NCBI RefSeq assembly: GCF_003261575.2
Contig: NZ_CP036175.1
Location: forward strand, 4,464,001 to 4,528,000
DNA: 64,000 nt
Source: Klebsiella huaxiensis
GTDB lineage: Bacteria > Pseudomonadota > Gammaproteobacteria > Enterobacterales > Enterobacteriaceae
Reading direction: 5' to 3'
Positions within the stretch are counted from its first letter, which is position 1. The number at the start of each line of letters is the position of its first letter. Below, piece by piece: positions 46,197-55,536 of this stretch. A model generated the notes under the pieces. The model was not told the DNA's origin and made no database searches. It was given only the letters and a program-made list of their open reading frames with translations. The position numbers and the translations under genes were made by a program.

Positions 46197-46477
46197 AAAC
46201 AGGAAACGCAGCTGAAACGGGAAGCTCAACACCCACTGACGCATGGGTTGTTCAGGCAGTACTTCATCAACCAGCAAGGCGGCACTTTCGGCCATCCGCC
46301 GCGCCCCACAGCTCGGGCAGAAACCGCGACGCTTACAGCTGAAAGCGACCAGGTGCTCGGCGTGGCAAGACTCGCAGCGAACCCGTAGAAAGCCATGCTC
46401 CAGCCGCCCGCATTGGAGAAATTCTTCAAATTCCCGTTGCACATAGCCCGGCAATTCCTTTCCCTGCTCTGCCATAA
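46197..46477 (-). pseudogene. IS91/ISCR2-like transposase, N-terminal fragment
   Basis: About 93 residues with the zinc-finger-like CESCHAEHLVAFSCKRRGFC and PSCGARRMAESAALL typical of ISCR transposases, ending at PFQLRFLF. Its left side is the Tn5393 end (46196) and its right side the Tn2 repeat (46478), so it is a 281-bp sliver caught between two transposon insertions. The full-length relative ISCR1 is at 59685-61226. Confidence 0.85.
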
Positions 46478-46624
46478 GGGGTCTGACGCTCAGTGGAACG
46501 AAAACTCACGTTAAGGGATTTTGGTCATGAGATTATCAAAAAGGATCTTCACCTAGATCCTTTTAAATTAAAAATGAAGTTTTAAATCAATCTAAAGTAT
46601 ATATGAGTAAACTTGGTCTGACAG

Positions 46625-47497
<873 letters not shown>

Positions 47498-47526
47498 TCA
47501 ATATTATTGAAGCATTTACCAGGGTT

Positions 47527-47555
47527 ATTGTCTCATGAGCGGATACATATTTGAA
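47527..47555 (-). promoter_or_regulatory. P3 promoter of blaTEM-1
   Basis: Minus strand TTCAAA (47555-47550) and GACAAT (47532-47527) spaced 17 bp, the classical P3 promoter about 40 bp upstream of the start. Confidence 0.9.
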
Positions 47556-47682
47556 TGTATTTAGAAAAATAAACAAATAGGGGTTCCGCGCACATTTCCC
47601 CGAAAAGTGCCACCTGACGTCTAAGAAACCATTATTATCATGACATTAACCTATAAAAATAGGCGTATCACGAGGCCTGTGG

Positions 47683-48140
47683 GAGGAAAATAAAGTGTCA
47701 TCCTAACTACAGGACCCTGCAACGTAGCAATTCCTGCAAAAATCCATTTAAAACAATGACTTATTTCAATTCTGCCATCTGCAAGCGTTTTGTGGGGATG
47801 GAGGCCGGAATCATTAAAGTATCATCCTAATTTTCGCTCAACCTTGGAAAATGCTGAGAATCGTAAAAATAAAGTTTCATCCTTTCCGCTACTAGTTCAA
47901 GGCTTTCTTCCGGCCGCCGGCAACAACGCTGCTTGGCTGAGGCGATCCACTTGCGCTACCGCTCACTGATCAGATCGAACTTGAACTCGACGAGCAGCCA
48001 ACCATCAGGCCGAGCGTGATCGCCAAAAAAAACGGATCATGCGAAATCCTTCGTTGAGTTTGGCGCGGGTTTTAGCAAATCAGCTGGCCCGCGATCCGGT
48101 TGAGAGTGATCCGAAGCGGTCCTTGACGACCGGCACAAAT
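47683..48140. other. unassigned DNA between Tn2 remnant and IS1182-type element
   Basis: About 460 bp without a credible gene. Three direct copies of a word like TAAAGTNTCATCCT occur near 47692, 47815 and 47871. The part from about 47900 is GC-rich and resembles flanking chromosomal DNA. A 62-codon frame at 48037-48225 has no support. Confidence 0.5.
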
Positions 48141-48141
48141 C

Positions 48142-49756
48142 GGCCGATTCTGTTGAAAAAGTAGCTTTAGCGGCAGCCTGCCGATCAGGTGTGCCTGCTG
48201 TCGAAGTGGCTGCAAGCCACTTCAAGTTGCCTTCCGGCGTTTCACTGAGCGTCCTTGCTCAGGTTTAAGGGTTAATTTGAGGGTTTCTGCTCGTAGCAGG
48301 CATACCTATCCCGTCAGCGGTGGCCCTTGAGGCAAAAGCTTGGCCATGCGGCGCAGGTTCTGCACCATCGCAGCCAAGGTGAATTCGTCAGTGGCACCCG
48401 TTAGGCCACGCAGTCGTAAACGGTCGAGTTTCATGATCCGTTTGAGGTGGGCGAAAAGCATCTCCACCTTCTTTCGTTCGCAGCGAGAGACGAGGTACTC
48501 CGGTGTCTTGGCGATGCGTCGAGCCACGTCGCGGGCAGCCTCATGGATGCTGCGGACGATCTTCCGATTCGGCGTGTTGGGGCAGCATTTCGCTTTCAAC
48601 GGGCAGGTGGCGCAGTCGGTTTGGCTGGAGCGGTAAATGACGGTTTTGGCCTTAGTTACCCGCGACCTTTGCTGGGTGAAGGCGCGCCATTCACTGCGTA
48701 GCGGTTTGCCGGCTGGGCAGCGATATTCATTGGCGTCCTGACTCCAGTGAAAGTCGTTACTGGAGAGGCTGTCGTCCTTGCGCTCGGTCTTGTCCCACAC
48801 CGGCACATGCGGTTCGATGTCCTTTTCTTCGACCATCCAGGCCAGCATCGGGGCGGTGCCATAAGCGGTATCGCCGATAAGGCGTTCCGGTGTGAGATCG
48901 AACTGCGCCTCGACACGCTCGACCATCGTCCTAGTCGAATCGACTTCGGCGGTACGGTGCGCCGGGGTAGCTTCCACGTCCATGATCACACCGTGCTCAG
49001 TGTCGATCAGGTAATTCGTGGAGTAGGCAAAAAAGGCCGGGCCACCTGGCGCTGCTGTCCAACGGGACTGAGGATCAGTGAGCGAAATTTTCTTGGGAAG
49101 AGCCTCAGCCAGCGCCTCTTCATCAAGGGCTTCGAGGTACTCGCGCACTGCGCGGCTGCTGAGCTTTGGATCGTTCCAATCGACCTCATCTCCCGCCACC
49201 CCACGTTGCCGGCTGGCATCCGCCTTAATGATGCTGGCGTCGACGGCGAAACCTTCACCCTTGACTAGGCCGGCTGCCATGCAGCGCCGCAGCACCTCAT
49301 TGAATAACCAGCGGAATAGATCGCTGTCACGAAAACGCCCATGGCGATTCTTCGAGAAGGTCGAGTGATTGGGGACTTCGTCTTCCAGACCCAACCGGCA
49401 GAACCAGCGATAGGCCAGGTTCAGGTGCACCTCTTCGCACAATCGCCGCTCGGAACGAATGCCATAGCAGTAGCCGACGACCAGCATGCGCACCATCAAC
49501 TCCGGGTCAATCGAGGGACGCCCGATGGGGCTATAGAAATCTGCCAGGTAGGCACGTAGATCACTGAGATCCAAGCACTGGTCGATGCTGCGCAGGAGAT
49601 GTTGGGCCGGGACGTGATCTTCCAGATTGAACGAGTAGAACAGGCGCTGCTGTCCTCCCGGTAACTGTCCCATCATGCTGTTCGCCCCCACGCTCGCTGA
49701 CAAAGCAATTTTGCCAACGGCATGGGGAGGCCGCTACTTTTTCAACAGAATCGGCC
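48142..49756 (-). mobile_element. IS1182-family insertion sequence (ISCfr1-like by context)
   Basis: Inverted ends GGCCGATTCTGTTGAAAAAG at 48142 and its complement ending at 49756. CGGCCG, itself palindromic, is present at both edges (48141-48146 and 49752-49757), so the true ends may be the inner ATTCTG/CAGAAT with CGGCCG as target duplication. aac(3)-II modules usually carry ISCfr1 here; that name is from context. Confidence 0.85.
48306..49703 (-). CDS. tnpA: IS1182-family transposase
   Basis: 465-aa DDE transposase, intact. Blocks FSFNLEDHVPAQHLLR-like N terminus, VDASIIKADASRQRG (first D), LIGDTAYGTAPMLAW (second D), a cysteine cluster DCATCPLKAKCCP and the C-terminal ERKKVEMLFAHLKRIMKLDR (E). 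A later start at MMGQLPGGQQRLF is equally plausible. Confidence 0.9.
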   Translation of the reverse strand: MSASVGANSMMGQLPGGQQRLFYSFNLEDHVPAQHLLRSIDQCLDLSDLRAYLADFYSPIGRPSIDPELMVRMLVVGYCYGIRSERRLCEEVHLNLAYRWFCRLGLEDEVPNHSTFSKNRHGRFRDSDLFRWLFNEVLRRCMAAGLVKGEGFAVDASIIKADASRQRGVAGDEVDWNDPKLSSRAVREYLEALDEEALAEALPKKISLTDPQSRWTAAPGGPAFFAYSTNYLIDTEHGVIMDVEATPAHRTAEVDSTRTMVERVEAQFDLTPERLIGDTAYGTAPMLAWMVEEKDIEPHVPVWDKTERKDDSLSSNDFHWSQDANEYRCPAGKPLRSEWRAFTQQRSRVTKAKTVIYRSSQTDCATCPLKAKCCPNTPNRKIVRSIHEAARDVARRIAKTPEYLVSRCERKKVEMLFAHLKRIMKLDRLRLRGLTGATDEFTLAAMVQNLRRMAKLLPQGPPLTG

Positions 49757-49790
49757 GCACACAGCCATTCGGCTCAACAGAACCCTGCCT

Positions 49791-50948
49791 TTACCCCACC
49801 AAACTCCGGAAACTCGCCCGGTAGTCCGTCGGCTTGAGATGCACATGTTGGCTGAGGTCGCCGGGTAGCGTGAACAGGCGCGGACCGTCCCGAAACTGGA
49901 ACACGCGATACAGATGGAATTGATCGCCCGCCTCCTTGGAGAATTCGAGTTCGTTGTGGCTGACCAAGAAAGACGAGCCTACCCCGCCATTGGTGGTTTT
50001 CACCTCGATGAAGCGCTCATGGGCGTCCTCTTCGAACGACAGGATGTCGAACCCCGCACCGTCTCCCTGGGTGTCGGACACCCAATCCAGCCGCTGAAAA
50101 AGCTCTGGGTGGCCGAGCTCGGTCAGGCGTTGCTGTTCGTAGCCAATCACCCACTGCTCCCCTGCCCGGCCCAGCTTGCGGTTGGCTTCATCGCGAGCGG
50201 CATAATCGAACTTTCGCGGTAGGCGTTGCCGTAGAGATGCCGGGGTACGCACAAGCACTTCACGGGCGGGTGGTTCTACCAAAGCCGCTCGGTAGGTTTT
50301 GTCACCCGGAAGTTTTACCTCCTCCAGGGCATCGACAAGAGCGCCGACCGTCTGCTGATGTTCCAGAACGTAGGCGTGTACGGATTTACGCAGCAGCAGT
50401 TGGCTGTTGCCGCGTGGCTTGTAGCCGTTGATATAGGGCAGGCCCAGGGCATCGAGTACGGCGCTAATGTTCTGGTGCTTGAGCTCGACTGAAGACTTGC
50501 TGCGACCGTTCAGCAGTTGGCGCAGTGCCTGGTTGTGCTCGGACTTGTGGTACGGCTCCCCAGCCGCCTCGGCACGCAGCATGTCGAAATAGTCTTCGAC
50601 CGTGGCCAGGACCTCTTCTTCGGACCAGTCTTCGCCGATGCGAATGATGCGAAACCCGAGCCGCGTCAGCGCCGGAACGACGGTCGTCTCGCCACCGGAG
50701 AAGCTGTCAGCAGTGAGCGGGCCCTGCTCGGGAAATTGCTTGCCGAAGGCCACACCGGCGATGGCCTTGGAATCGCAATCGGTGCCGGTCTTCGGATCAC
50801 GTACCAGGAAGTCGCGGGACTTGCCGTAGCCGTGGCGCGCCAGGAATTTCGTGCGGCCCAGTTGCACGAACTCATCGATGGCAGCCTGCACGGCGGCGGG
50901 GCTTCGAAGCTGGGAGAGTTGAGACACAGGGTCCTTCCTTACTGTCAT
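49791..50948 (-). CDS. DUF3883 protein with ScoMcrA-like head: possible type IV restriction nuclease
   Basis: 385-aa protein. The N-terminal ~90 residues (AIDEFVQLGRTKFLARHGYG, DSKAIAGVAFGKQF, LTADSFSGGE, LTRLGFRII) resemble the head domain of McrA-type modification-dependent endonucleases; the C terminus is a DUF3883 domain with the PD-(D/E)xK pattern GAGFDILSFEED...RFIEVKTTNGG. Start at 50948 (ATG); the frame extends to 51104. It lies between the IS1182-type element and a tRNA-Leu gene. Role in phage or plasmid restriction is inferred, not shown. Confidence 0.72.
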   Translation of the reverse strand: MTVRKDPVSQLSQLRSPAAVQAAIDEFVQLGRTKFLARHGYGKSRDFLVRDPKTGTDCDSKAIAGVAFGKQFPEQGPLTADSFSGGETTVVPALTRLGFRIIRIGEDWSEEEVLATVEDYFDMLRAEAAGEPYHKSEHNQALRQLLNGRSKSSVELKHQNISAVLDALGLPYINGYKPRGNSQLLLRKSVHAYVLEHQQTVGALVDALEEVKLPGDKTYRAALVEPPAREVLVRTPASLRQRLPRKFDYAARDEANRKLGRAGEQWVIGYEQQRLTELGHPELFQRLDWVSDTQGDGAGFDILSFEEDAHERFIEVKTTNGGVGSSFLVSHNELEFSKEAGDQFHLYRVFQFRDGPRLFTLPGDLSQHVHLKPTDYRASFRSLVG

Positions 50949-50977
50949 GGTGTGCCGGGAACCGCCGAGCCACGAGA

Positions 50978-51223
50978 TTATGAGTAGCCCCTGAACAGAA
51001 ACGTCACGATAAAAGCCGTGAACGCCACCAGGCCCATTAAATCCCTTGCGTATTTGCAGCCCGTGCTGTCCAAACCTGTACCAGGTCCGATCAACACGCT
51101 CCAACCATTGAGGTACGAAAACACCGCCTGACCGAACAAAAAATGCGTGATAGCCGCCGCAGCCATGACGCCGGAATCGTCAGACAGGCTGTAGCTGTTG
51201 ACCATTGCCCTGTACGCCTGCAT
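50978..51223 (-). CDS. small predicted membrane protein, unknown
   Basis: 81 aa with two hydrophobic stretches (AITHFLFGQAVFSYLNG and LMGLVAFTAFIVTFLF). ATGs at 51223 and 51205; the latter has AGGG just upstream. No family recognised. Overlaps the 5' extension of the DUF3883 frame, so one of the two extended readings is wrong. Confidence 0.35.
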   Translation of the reverse strand: MQAYRAMVNSYSLSDDSGVMAAAAITHFLFGQAVFSYLNGWSVLIGPGTGLDSTGCKYARDLMGLVAFTAFIVTFLFRGYS

Positions 51224-51509
51224 CTGAAATGGCTATTGCCCTGATGGGAGCCGGCTTTTCAGCCACCGACACCAGCGATGCCGTCAATATTCTTTACCCG
51301 ATAACCATGACCGTACAAGCTAACAAGGCCTGGCAAGCCAGCGGACTTAAAAAGTCTTTTTTTCTACCATCCCACAAAAAAGTTCGTGGTGGAGAAAAGA
51401 TAAGCTATGCAAGGCTTTAGGAGACGTGGTTTTTCAGGATGACGAAGAACGATTCGGCGCTAGGTGCAACATAGGTGCATCGCACGAGCGCTAGGAACGG
51501 CGAAAAAAG

Positions 51510-51808
51510 GCGGACGTGGCGAAATCGGTAGACGCAGCAGACTTTAAAATTGGAGTGCCCGCGGGGAAATCCGCGGAGTAGAACCGCTCAAAGTCGGGGA
51601 ACGCTAACGGGCAATACCCTAAGCCAATCCCGAGCCAAGCCCCTTCGGGGGAAGGTGTAGAGACTGGACGGGCGGCGCCTAAAGCCTTCGGGCAATGGCG
51701 AAGGGACAGTCCAGACCACGAACGTCATCAGACGGCGGCGAAAGTCGAGGTGGTACGAAAATCTGCTTCTCTGTGAGAGTACGGGTTCGAGTCCCGTCGT
51801 CCGCACCA
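51510..51808 (+). tRNA. tRNA-Leu(UAA) gene split by a group I intron
   Basis: Exons 51510-51544 and 51758-51808 join to an 86-nt class II tRNA. Acceptor stem GCGGACG (51510-51516) pairs with CGTCCGC (51798-51804); A73 and CCA are encoded (51805-51808). The anticodon stem GCAGA/UCUGC encloses CUUAAAA with anticodon UAA; T-arm ACGGG-TTCGAGT-CCCGT. The intron sits between U34 and A35, the same position as cyanobacterial tRNA-Leu introns. The variable arm CTCTGTGAG is normal for Leu. It came with the tmrB/aac(3)-IId segment, not with the host core. Confidence 0.93.
51545..51757 (+). ncRNA. group I intron (213 nt) in tRNA-Leu(UAA)
   Basis: Self-splicing hallmarks: exon ends in U, intron ends in G (51757). 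P1 forms between exon ACUU (51541-51544) and guide GAGU (51553-51556) with the splice-site U-G wobble; P2 is CCGCGG/CCGCGG (51559-51576). Core words GCCAAUCCCGAGCCAAGC and AGAGACUGGACGGG match the P4-P7 region of group IC3 tRNA introns, with GACAGUCC as the P7 partner. No homing endonuclease frame is inside. Splicing itself is inferred. Confidence 0.9.
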
Positions 51809-51901
51809 CAAAGCCAAACATCCCTGCGATGATCGACCTCTGGGCGTTTGGTCGTGAGCCCGCCACCCTCGCGCTACGCTTTGCGCAGGCGTCGAAGGCG
51901 A

Positions 51902-52444
51902 TCAGGTGCGCCCATCGATTCCGTCGAGCACCATCGCTGCGAGTTCATCGCTGGTGTGTGCACCACTATCGAGAACACGGGTTGTGCATGGAAGCCGTTC
52001 CCTTGCGGCCAAGCATCGGGCGACATTCGCTAATCGCCACTCTCGAATCTCCGCATTTCGATTCGGGTCAGGATGCATGGTCTGGTTCGCGATCCGGTGA
52101 CGCAATAGGTCCTCGTTGAGCGTCAGAAAGATGTGCAGCAGCTGATCGTCGATCCGCCTTACCCCGTCGAGTATCTCAGTCAGATAGTCCGGGTGCACGA
52201 GCGTCATTGGGATGATGATGTCCTGCGAGTAATTCCTTCGAATCTCCCTGACCGCCGCGATCGTAAGTCCCCTCCACAAGGGGAGATCCTGATAGTCTCC
52301 GCTCGCTGGCATGGGGACCGTTTCTTTCACCACGAACCCGATTTCCTCGGGGTCAAAGATCAGCGATTTGGAACGCCGATCGCGCAGCCGCTTAGCGAGC
52401 GTCGTCTTTCCGGCGCCGAAAGGTCCGTTGATCCAGATTATCAT
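51902..52444 (-). CDS. tmrB: TmrB-like P-loop protein
   Basis: 180-aa P-loop ATPase-like protein starting MIIWINGPFGAGKTTLAKRL with Walker A GPFGAGKTT. Called tmrB by similarity to the Bacillus tunicamycin-resistance protein; role in Gram-negatives is unproven. It follows aac(3)-IId by 12 bp on the same strand and accompanies it in many plasmids. Confidence 0.88.
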   Translation of the reverse strand: MIIWINGPFGAGKTTLAKRLRDRRSKSLIFDPEEIGFVVKETVPMPASGDYQDLPLWRGLTIAAVREIRRNYSQDIIIPMTLVHPDYLTEILDGVRRIDDQLLHIFLTLNEDLLRHRIANQTMHPDPNRNAEIREWRLANVARCLAARERLPCTTRVLDSGAHTSDELAAMVLDGIDGRT

Positions 52445-52456
52445 TGTCGACGGCCT

Positions 52457-53317
52457 CTAACCTGAAGGCTCGCAAGAGCGCTCGACGGCCTCGTGCGGAG
52501 GCACGATCGGAGTGGTTCCGAAATGCTTCTCAAGATAGGTGACGCCGAACGTCACGATGTCCTGCGCGTCGAACAGGTAGCACTGAGCAAAGCCCACGAC
52601 ACCTTCTCGATGGCGACCGAGCTTCACGTAAGCATTTGCTATAGTTTCAACCGCATCCGGCTTTCCTTCGATAGCAAAGCAATCGAGAATGCCGTTTGAA
52701 TCGTAATCCGATGCCGTTTTCCAGGCGACTTCACCGTCTCTTCCAAGCATCGGCATCTCATACGTCACCCACCGTTTGTTGGGGATATCGGCAACCGCCT
52801 CGGCGTAGTGCAATGCGGTAACGGAGTTTAGCGGCGCACCCAACAGCAGGGCCTTCCCGCCAAGGCGAACGAACCGCTCGACGGGCGATCCTTCCCCCAA
52901 GGCGTGACCGAGTTCGTGAGGCTCCGTCAGCGTTTCAGCCAGCGGACCAACCGCGACCATCGATGCATCGGGGTGCGCGCTGCGCCGCGCGCCGGGGGCT
53001 TGAACCAGAAATTGATTCAGCAGGCCGAACCCACGGTAAGTCCCGGCTGTTGCGGGATCGAACGGCAGCCAGGTACGGCGGGCTTCGTCATCCAGCCGAG
53101 CGCCATTCAGAGTCTCCTCGTAGGGTGATCGGTCCCACGACGCGTATCCCATCACAGTGCCAGTCGGCCCAACCGCGGAGCGTAACGCGGCAACGACCGT
53201 CTCCGCTCCTCCTTCGACCGGACCAATCGCTTTAAGTGAGGCATGCACCATCAAGAGGTCACCGGTTTGGACTCCGAGTTTTTGAAGCGCCTCCGTTATT
53301 GCCTTCCGCGTATGCAT
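52457..53317 (-). CDS. aac(3)-IId: aminoglycoside 3-N-acetyltransferase AAC(3)-IId-like
   Basis: 286-aa antibiotic acetyltransferase giving gentamicin and tobramycin resistance. MVHASLKAIGPVEGGAETV, GTVMGYASWDRSPYEET, FRGFGLLNQF-type region and the active-site LLLGAPLNSVTALHYAE are visible. Start at 53317 after AGGAGA; an in-frame ATG at 53341 adds 8 residues. IId versus IIa rests on memory of allele differences. Confidence 0.92.
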   Translation of the reverse strand: MHTRKAITEALQKLGVQTGDLLMVHASLKAIGPVEGGAETVVAALRSAVGPTGTVMGYASWDRSPYEETLNGARLDDEARRTWLPFDPATAGTYRGFGLLNQFLVQAPGARRSAHPDASMVAVGPLAETLTEPHELGHALGEGSPVERFVRLGGKALLLGAPLNSVTALHYAEAVADIPNKRWVTYEMPMLGRDGEVAWKTASDYDSNGILDCFAIEGKPDAVETIANAYVKLGRHREGVVGFAQCYLFDAQDIVTFGVTYLEKHFGTTPIVPPHEAVERSCEPSG

Positions 53318-53340
53318 CGCGATATCTCCTCTAAACTGCA

Positions 53341-53383
53341 AAAAATGAAGTTTTAAATCAATCTAAAGTATATATGAGTAAAC
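53341..53383 (+). mobile_element. 43-bp Tn2 scrap
   Basis: Matches the sequence just downstream of blaTEM-1 (about 46570-46612) in the same orientation, ending where IS26 copy 6 begins. The aac(3)-IId segment is therefore bracketed by Tn2 pieces in direct orientation. Confidence 0.9.
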
Positions 53384-54203
53384 GGCACTGTTGCAAATAG
53401 TCGGTGGTGATAAACTTATCATCCCCTTTTGCTGATGGAGCTGCACATGAACCCATTCAAAGGCCGGCATTTTCAGCGTGACATCATTCTGTGGGCCGTA
53501 CGCTGGTACTGCAAATACGGCATCAGTTACCGTGAGCTGCAGGAGATGCTGGCTGAACGCGGAGTGAATGTCGATCACTCCACGATTTACCGCTGGGTTC
53601 AGCGTTATGCGCCTGAAATGGAAAAACGGCTGCGCTGGTACTGGCGTAACCCTTCCGATCTTTGCCCGTGGCACATGGATGAAACCTACGTGAAGGTCAA
53701 TGGCCGCTGGGCGTATCTGTACCGGGCCGTCGACAGCCGGGGCCGCACTGTCGATTTTTATCTCTCCTCCCGTCGTAACAGCAAAGCTGCATACCGGTTT
53801 CTGGGTAAAATCCTCAACAACGTGAAGAAGTGGCAGATCCCGCGATTCATCAACACGGATAAAGCGCCCGCCTATGGTCGCGCGCTTGCTCTGCTCAAAC
53901 GCGAAGGCCGGTGCCCGTCTGACGTTGAACACCGACAGATTAAGTACCGGAACAACGTGATTGAATGCGATCATGGCAAACTGAAACGGATAATCGGCGC
54001 CACGCTGGGATTTAAATCCATGAAGACGGCTTACGCCACCATCAAAGGTATTGAGGTGATGCGTGCACTACGCAAAGGCCAGGCCTCAGCATTTTATTAT
54101 GGTGATCCCCTGGGCGAAATGCGCCTGGTAAGCAGAGTTTTTGAAATGTAAGGCCTTTGAATAAGACAAAAGGCTGCCTCATCGCTAACTTTGCAACAGT
54201 GCC
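53384..54203 (+). mobile_element. IS26 copy 6, complete, 820 bp
   Basis: Joins the Tn2 scrap to an IS6100 fragment that begins ATTCGAAG, one half of an 8-bp duplication whose partner is at 54424-54431 in inverted orientation. Confidence 0.98.
53447..54151 (+). CDS. tnpA: IS26 transposase (copy 6)
   Basis: Intact 234-aa transposase, identical in protein to the other copies. Confidence 0.96.
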   Translation: MNPFKGRHFQRDIILWAVRWYCKYGISYRELQEMLAERGVNVDHSTIYRWVQRYAPEMEKRLRWYWRNPSDLCPWHMDETYVKVNGRWAYLYRAVDSRGRTVDFYLSSRRNSKAAYRFLGKILNNVKKWQIPRFINTDKAPAYGRALALLKREGRCPSDVEHRQIKYRNNVIECDHGKLKRIIGATLGFKSMKTAYATIKGIEVMRALRKGQASAFYYGDPLGEMRLVSRVFEM

Positions 54204-54423
54204 ATTCGAAGTCATGCGAGCCCTGCGCAAAGGACAGGCTCGCCCCTGGTGCCTGCAGCCCGGCATCAGGGGCGAGGTGCGCCTTGTGGAGAGAGCTTTT
54301 GGCATTGGGCCCTCGGCGCTGACGGAGGCCATGGGCATGCTCAACCACCATTTCGCAGCAGCCGCCTGATCGGCGCAGAGCGACAGCCTACCTCTGACTG
54401 CCGCCAATCTTTGCAACAGAGCC
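54204..54423 (+). mobile_element. IS6100, 3' fragment (220 bp), inverted relative to the 5' part
   Basis: Carries the last ~54 residues of the IS6100 transposase (FEVMRALRKGQARPW to MLNHHFAAAA) and the right terminal repeat TTTGCAACAGAGCC ending at 54423. Together with 54424-55091 it gives 888 bp = 880 + 8. Confidence 0.93.
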
Positions 54424-55030
54424 CTTCGAATCCCTTGATCGTGGCATAGGCCGTGGGGATCGATTTGAAACCGCGCACCGGCTTGATCAGTATCTTGAGC
54501 TTTCCGTGATCGGCCTCGATCACGTTATTGAGATACTTCACCTGCCGGTGGGCCGTCTCCCGGTCCAGCTTTCCTTCGCGCTTCAATTCGGTGATCGCTG
54601 CACCATAGCTCGGCGCTTTGTCGGTATTGAGCGTGGCAGGCTTTTCCCAGTGCTTCAGGCCTCGCAGGGCCTTGCCCAGGAACCGCTTCGCTGCCTTGGC
54701 GCTGCGGGTCGGCGACAGGTAGAAATCGATCGTGTCGCCCCGCTTGTCGACTGCCCGGTACAGGTAGGTCCACTTGCCCCGCACCTTGACGTAGGTTTCA
54801 TCCAGGCGCCAGCTCGGATCAAAGCCACGCCGCCAGAACCAGCGCAGCCGCTTCTCCATCTCCGGGGCGTAGCACTGGACCCAGCGATAGATCGTCGTAT
54901 GGTCGACCGAAATGCCGCGTTCCGCCAGCATTTCCTCAAGGTCGCGATAGCTGATCGGATAGCGACAATACCAGCGCACCGCCCACAGGATCACATCACC
55001 CTGGAAATGGCGCCACTTGAAATCCGTCAT
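54424..55030 (-). pseudogene. tnpA: IS6100 transposase, C-terminally truncated
   Basis: About 202 of 264 residues: MTDFKWRHFQGDVILWAVRW to TAYATIKGFE, including the three catalytic acidic residues (RLDETYVKV, NTDKAPSYG, NVIEADHGKLK). Beyond the break the frame reads 27 unrelated codons to 54341. Activity doubtful. Confidence 0.88.
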
Positions 55031-55091
55031 CGTTCCGTCCGTCCAATCTCCGCCAAGCATGCTCAAGCTTCACGATTTTTGCAACAGAGCC
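54424..55091 (-). mobile_element. IS6100, 5' fragment (668 bp)
   Basis: Left terminal repeat GGCTCTGTTGCAAA at 55091 through the transposase to CTTCGAAT (54424-54431), the inverted copy of ATTCGAAG. Typical outer element of In4-type integrons. Confidence 0.93.
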
Positions 55092-55214
55092 CACACGAGT
55101 ATTGAGCATAGTCGAGATTGGTGCAGATCACTTCTGATATTGAACTGTCAGGAGCTGGCTGCACAACAGCCATTACGCCCAATCAACTGGTGCAGTCGTC
55201 TTCTGAAAATGACA
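55092..55214. repeat. inner IRt fragment of an In4-type integron (123 bp)
   Basis: Exactly 123 bp between IS6100 and the outward word TGTCATTTTCAGAAGACGAC (25-bp IRt at 55190-55214). In4-family integrons have a 123-bp inverted IRt piece beside IS6100; the size fits. The outer IRt is missing because of the IS6100 break. Confidence 0.88.
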
Positions 55215-55536
55215 TTTGGTATCTCTCATAAACGGATGTTTTTGAGAGAACTATCTTCGGCCTTCACACGCACGAAAGGCGGCGAAGCTCCGCCGTTAAT
55301 CCGTCCGCCGGAGATCTCGCCCAGGCAGGCTGAAGGCCGAGCAAGCCTGACAGGCCCGAAAAGCCCGGCACGGGCGTCGGCGGCGATGACGGCGGCGGCA
55401 TTATCCAGGGTTGATGATGGAAGTGGAGGATATCGACAACCTCTCGCGCAACCAAGACATCGCGGTCGGACTGCAAGTGATCTTGAAGCCACGGGCCCGT
55501 CCCACCCCGACATGGACCTCGATGCCCGAACGGACG
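55215..55536. other. 3'-conserved segment tail beyond orf5
   Basis: About 320 bp of GC-rich DNA between IRt and orf5, no convincing gene. A 45-codon plus-strand frame (from 55415) and a long antisense frame look like remnants of the orf6 part of the 3'-CS. Confidence 0.5.

Noticed and set aside
48747..49268. 173-codon plus-strand frame in the IS1182-type element
   Set aside because: Antisense to a well-conserved transposase.
51205..51420. 71-codon plus-strand frame upstream of the tRNA
   Set aside because: No ribosome site, no recognisable family, and it overlaps the opposite-strand small membrane protein.
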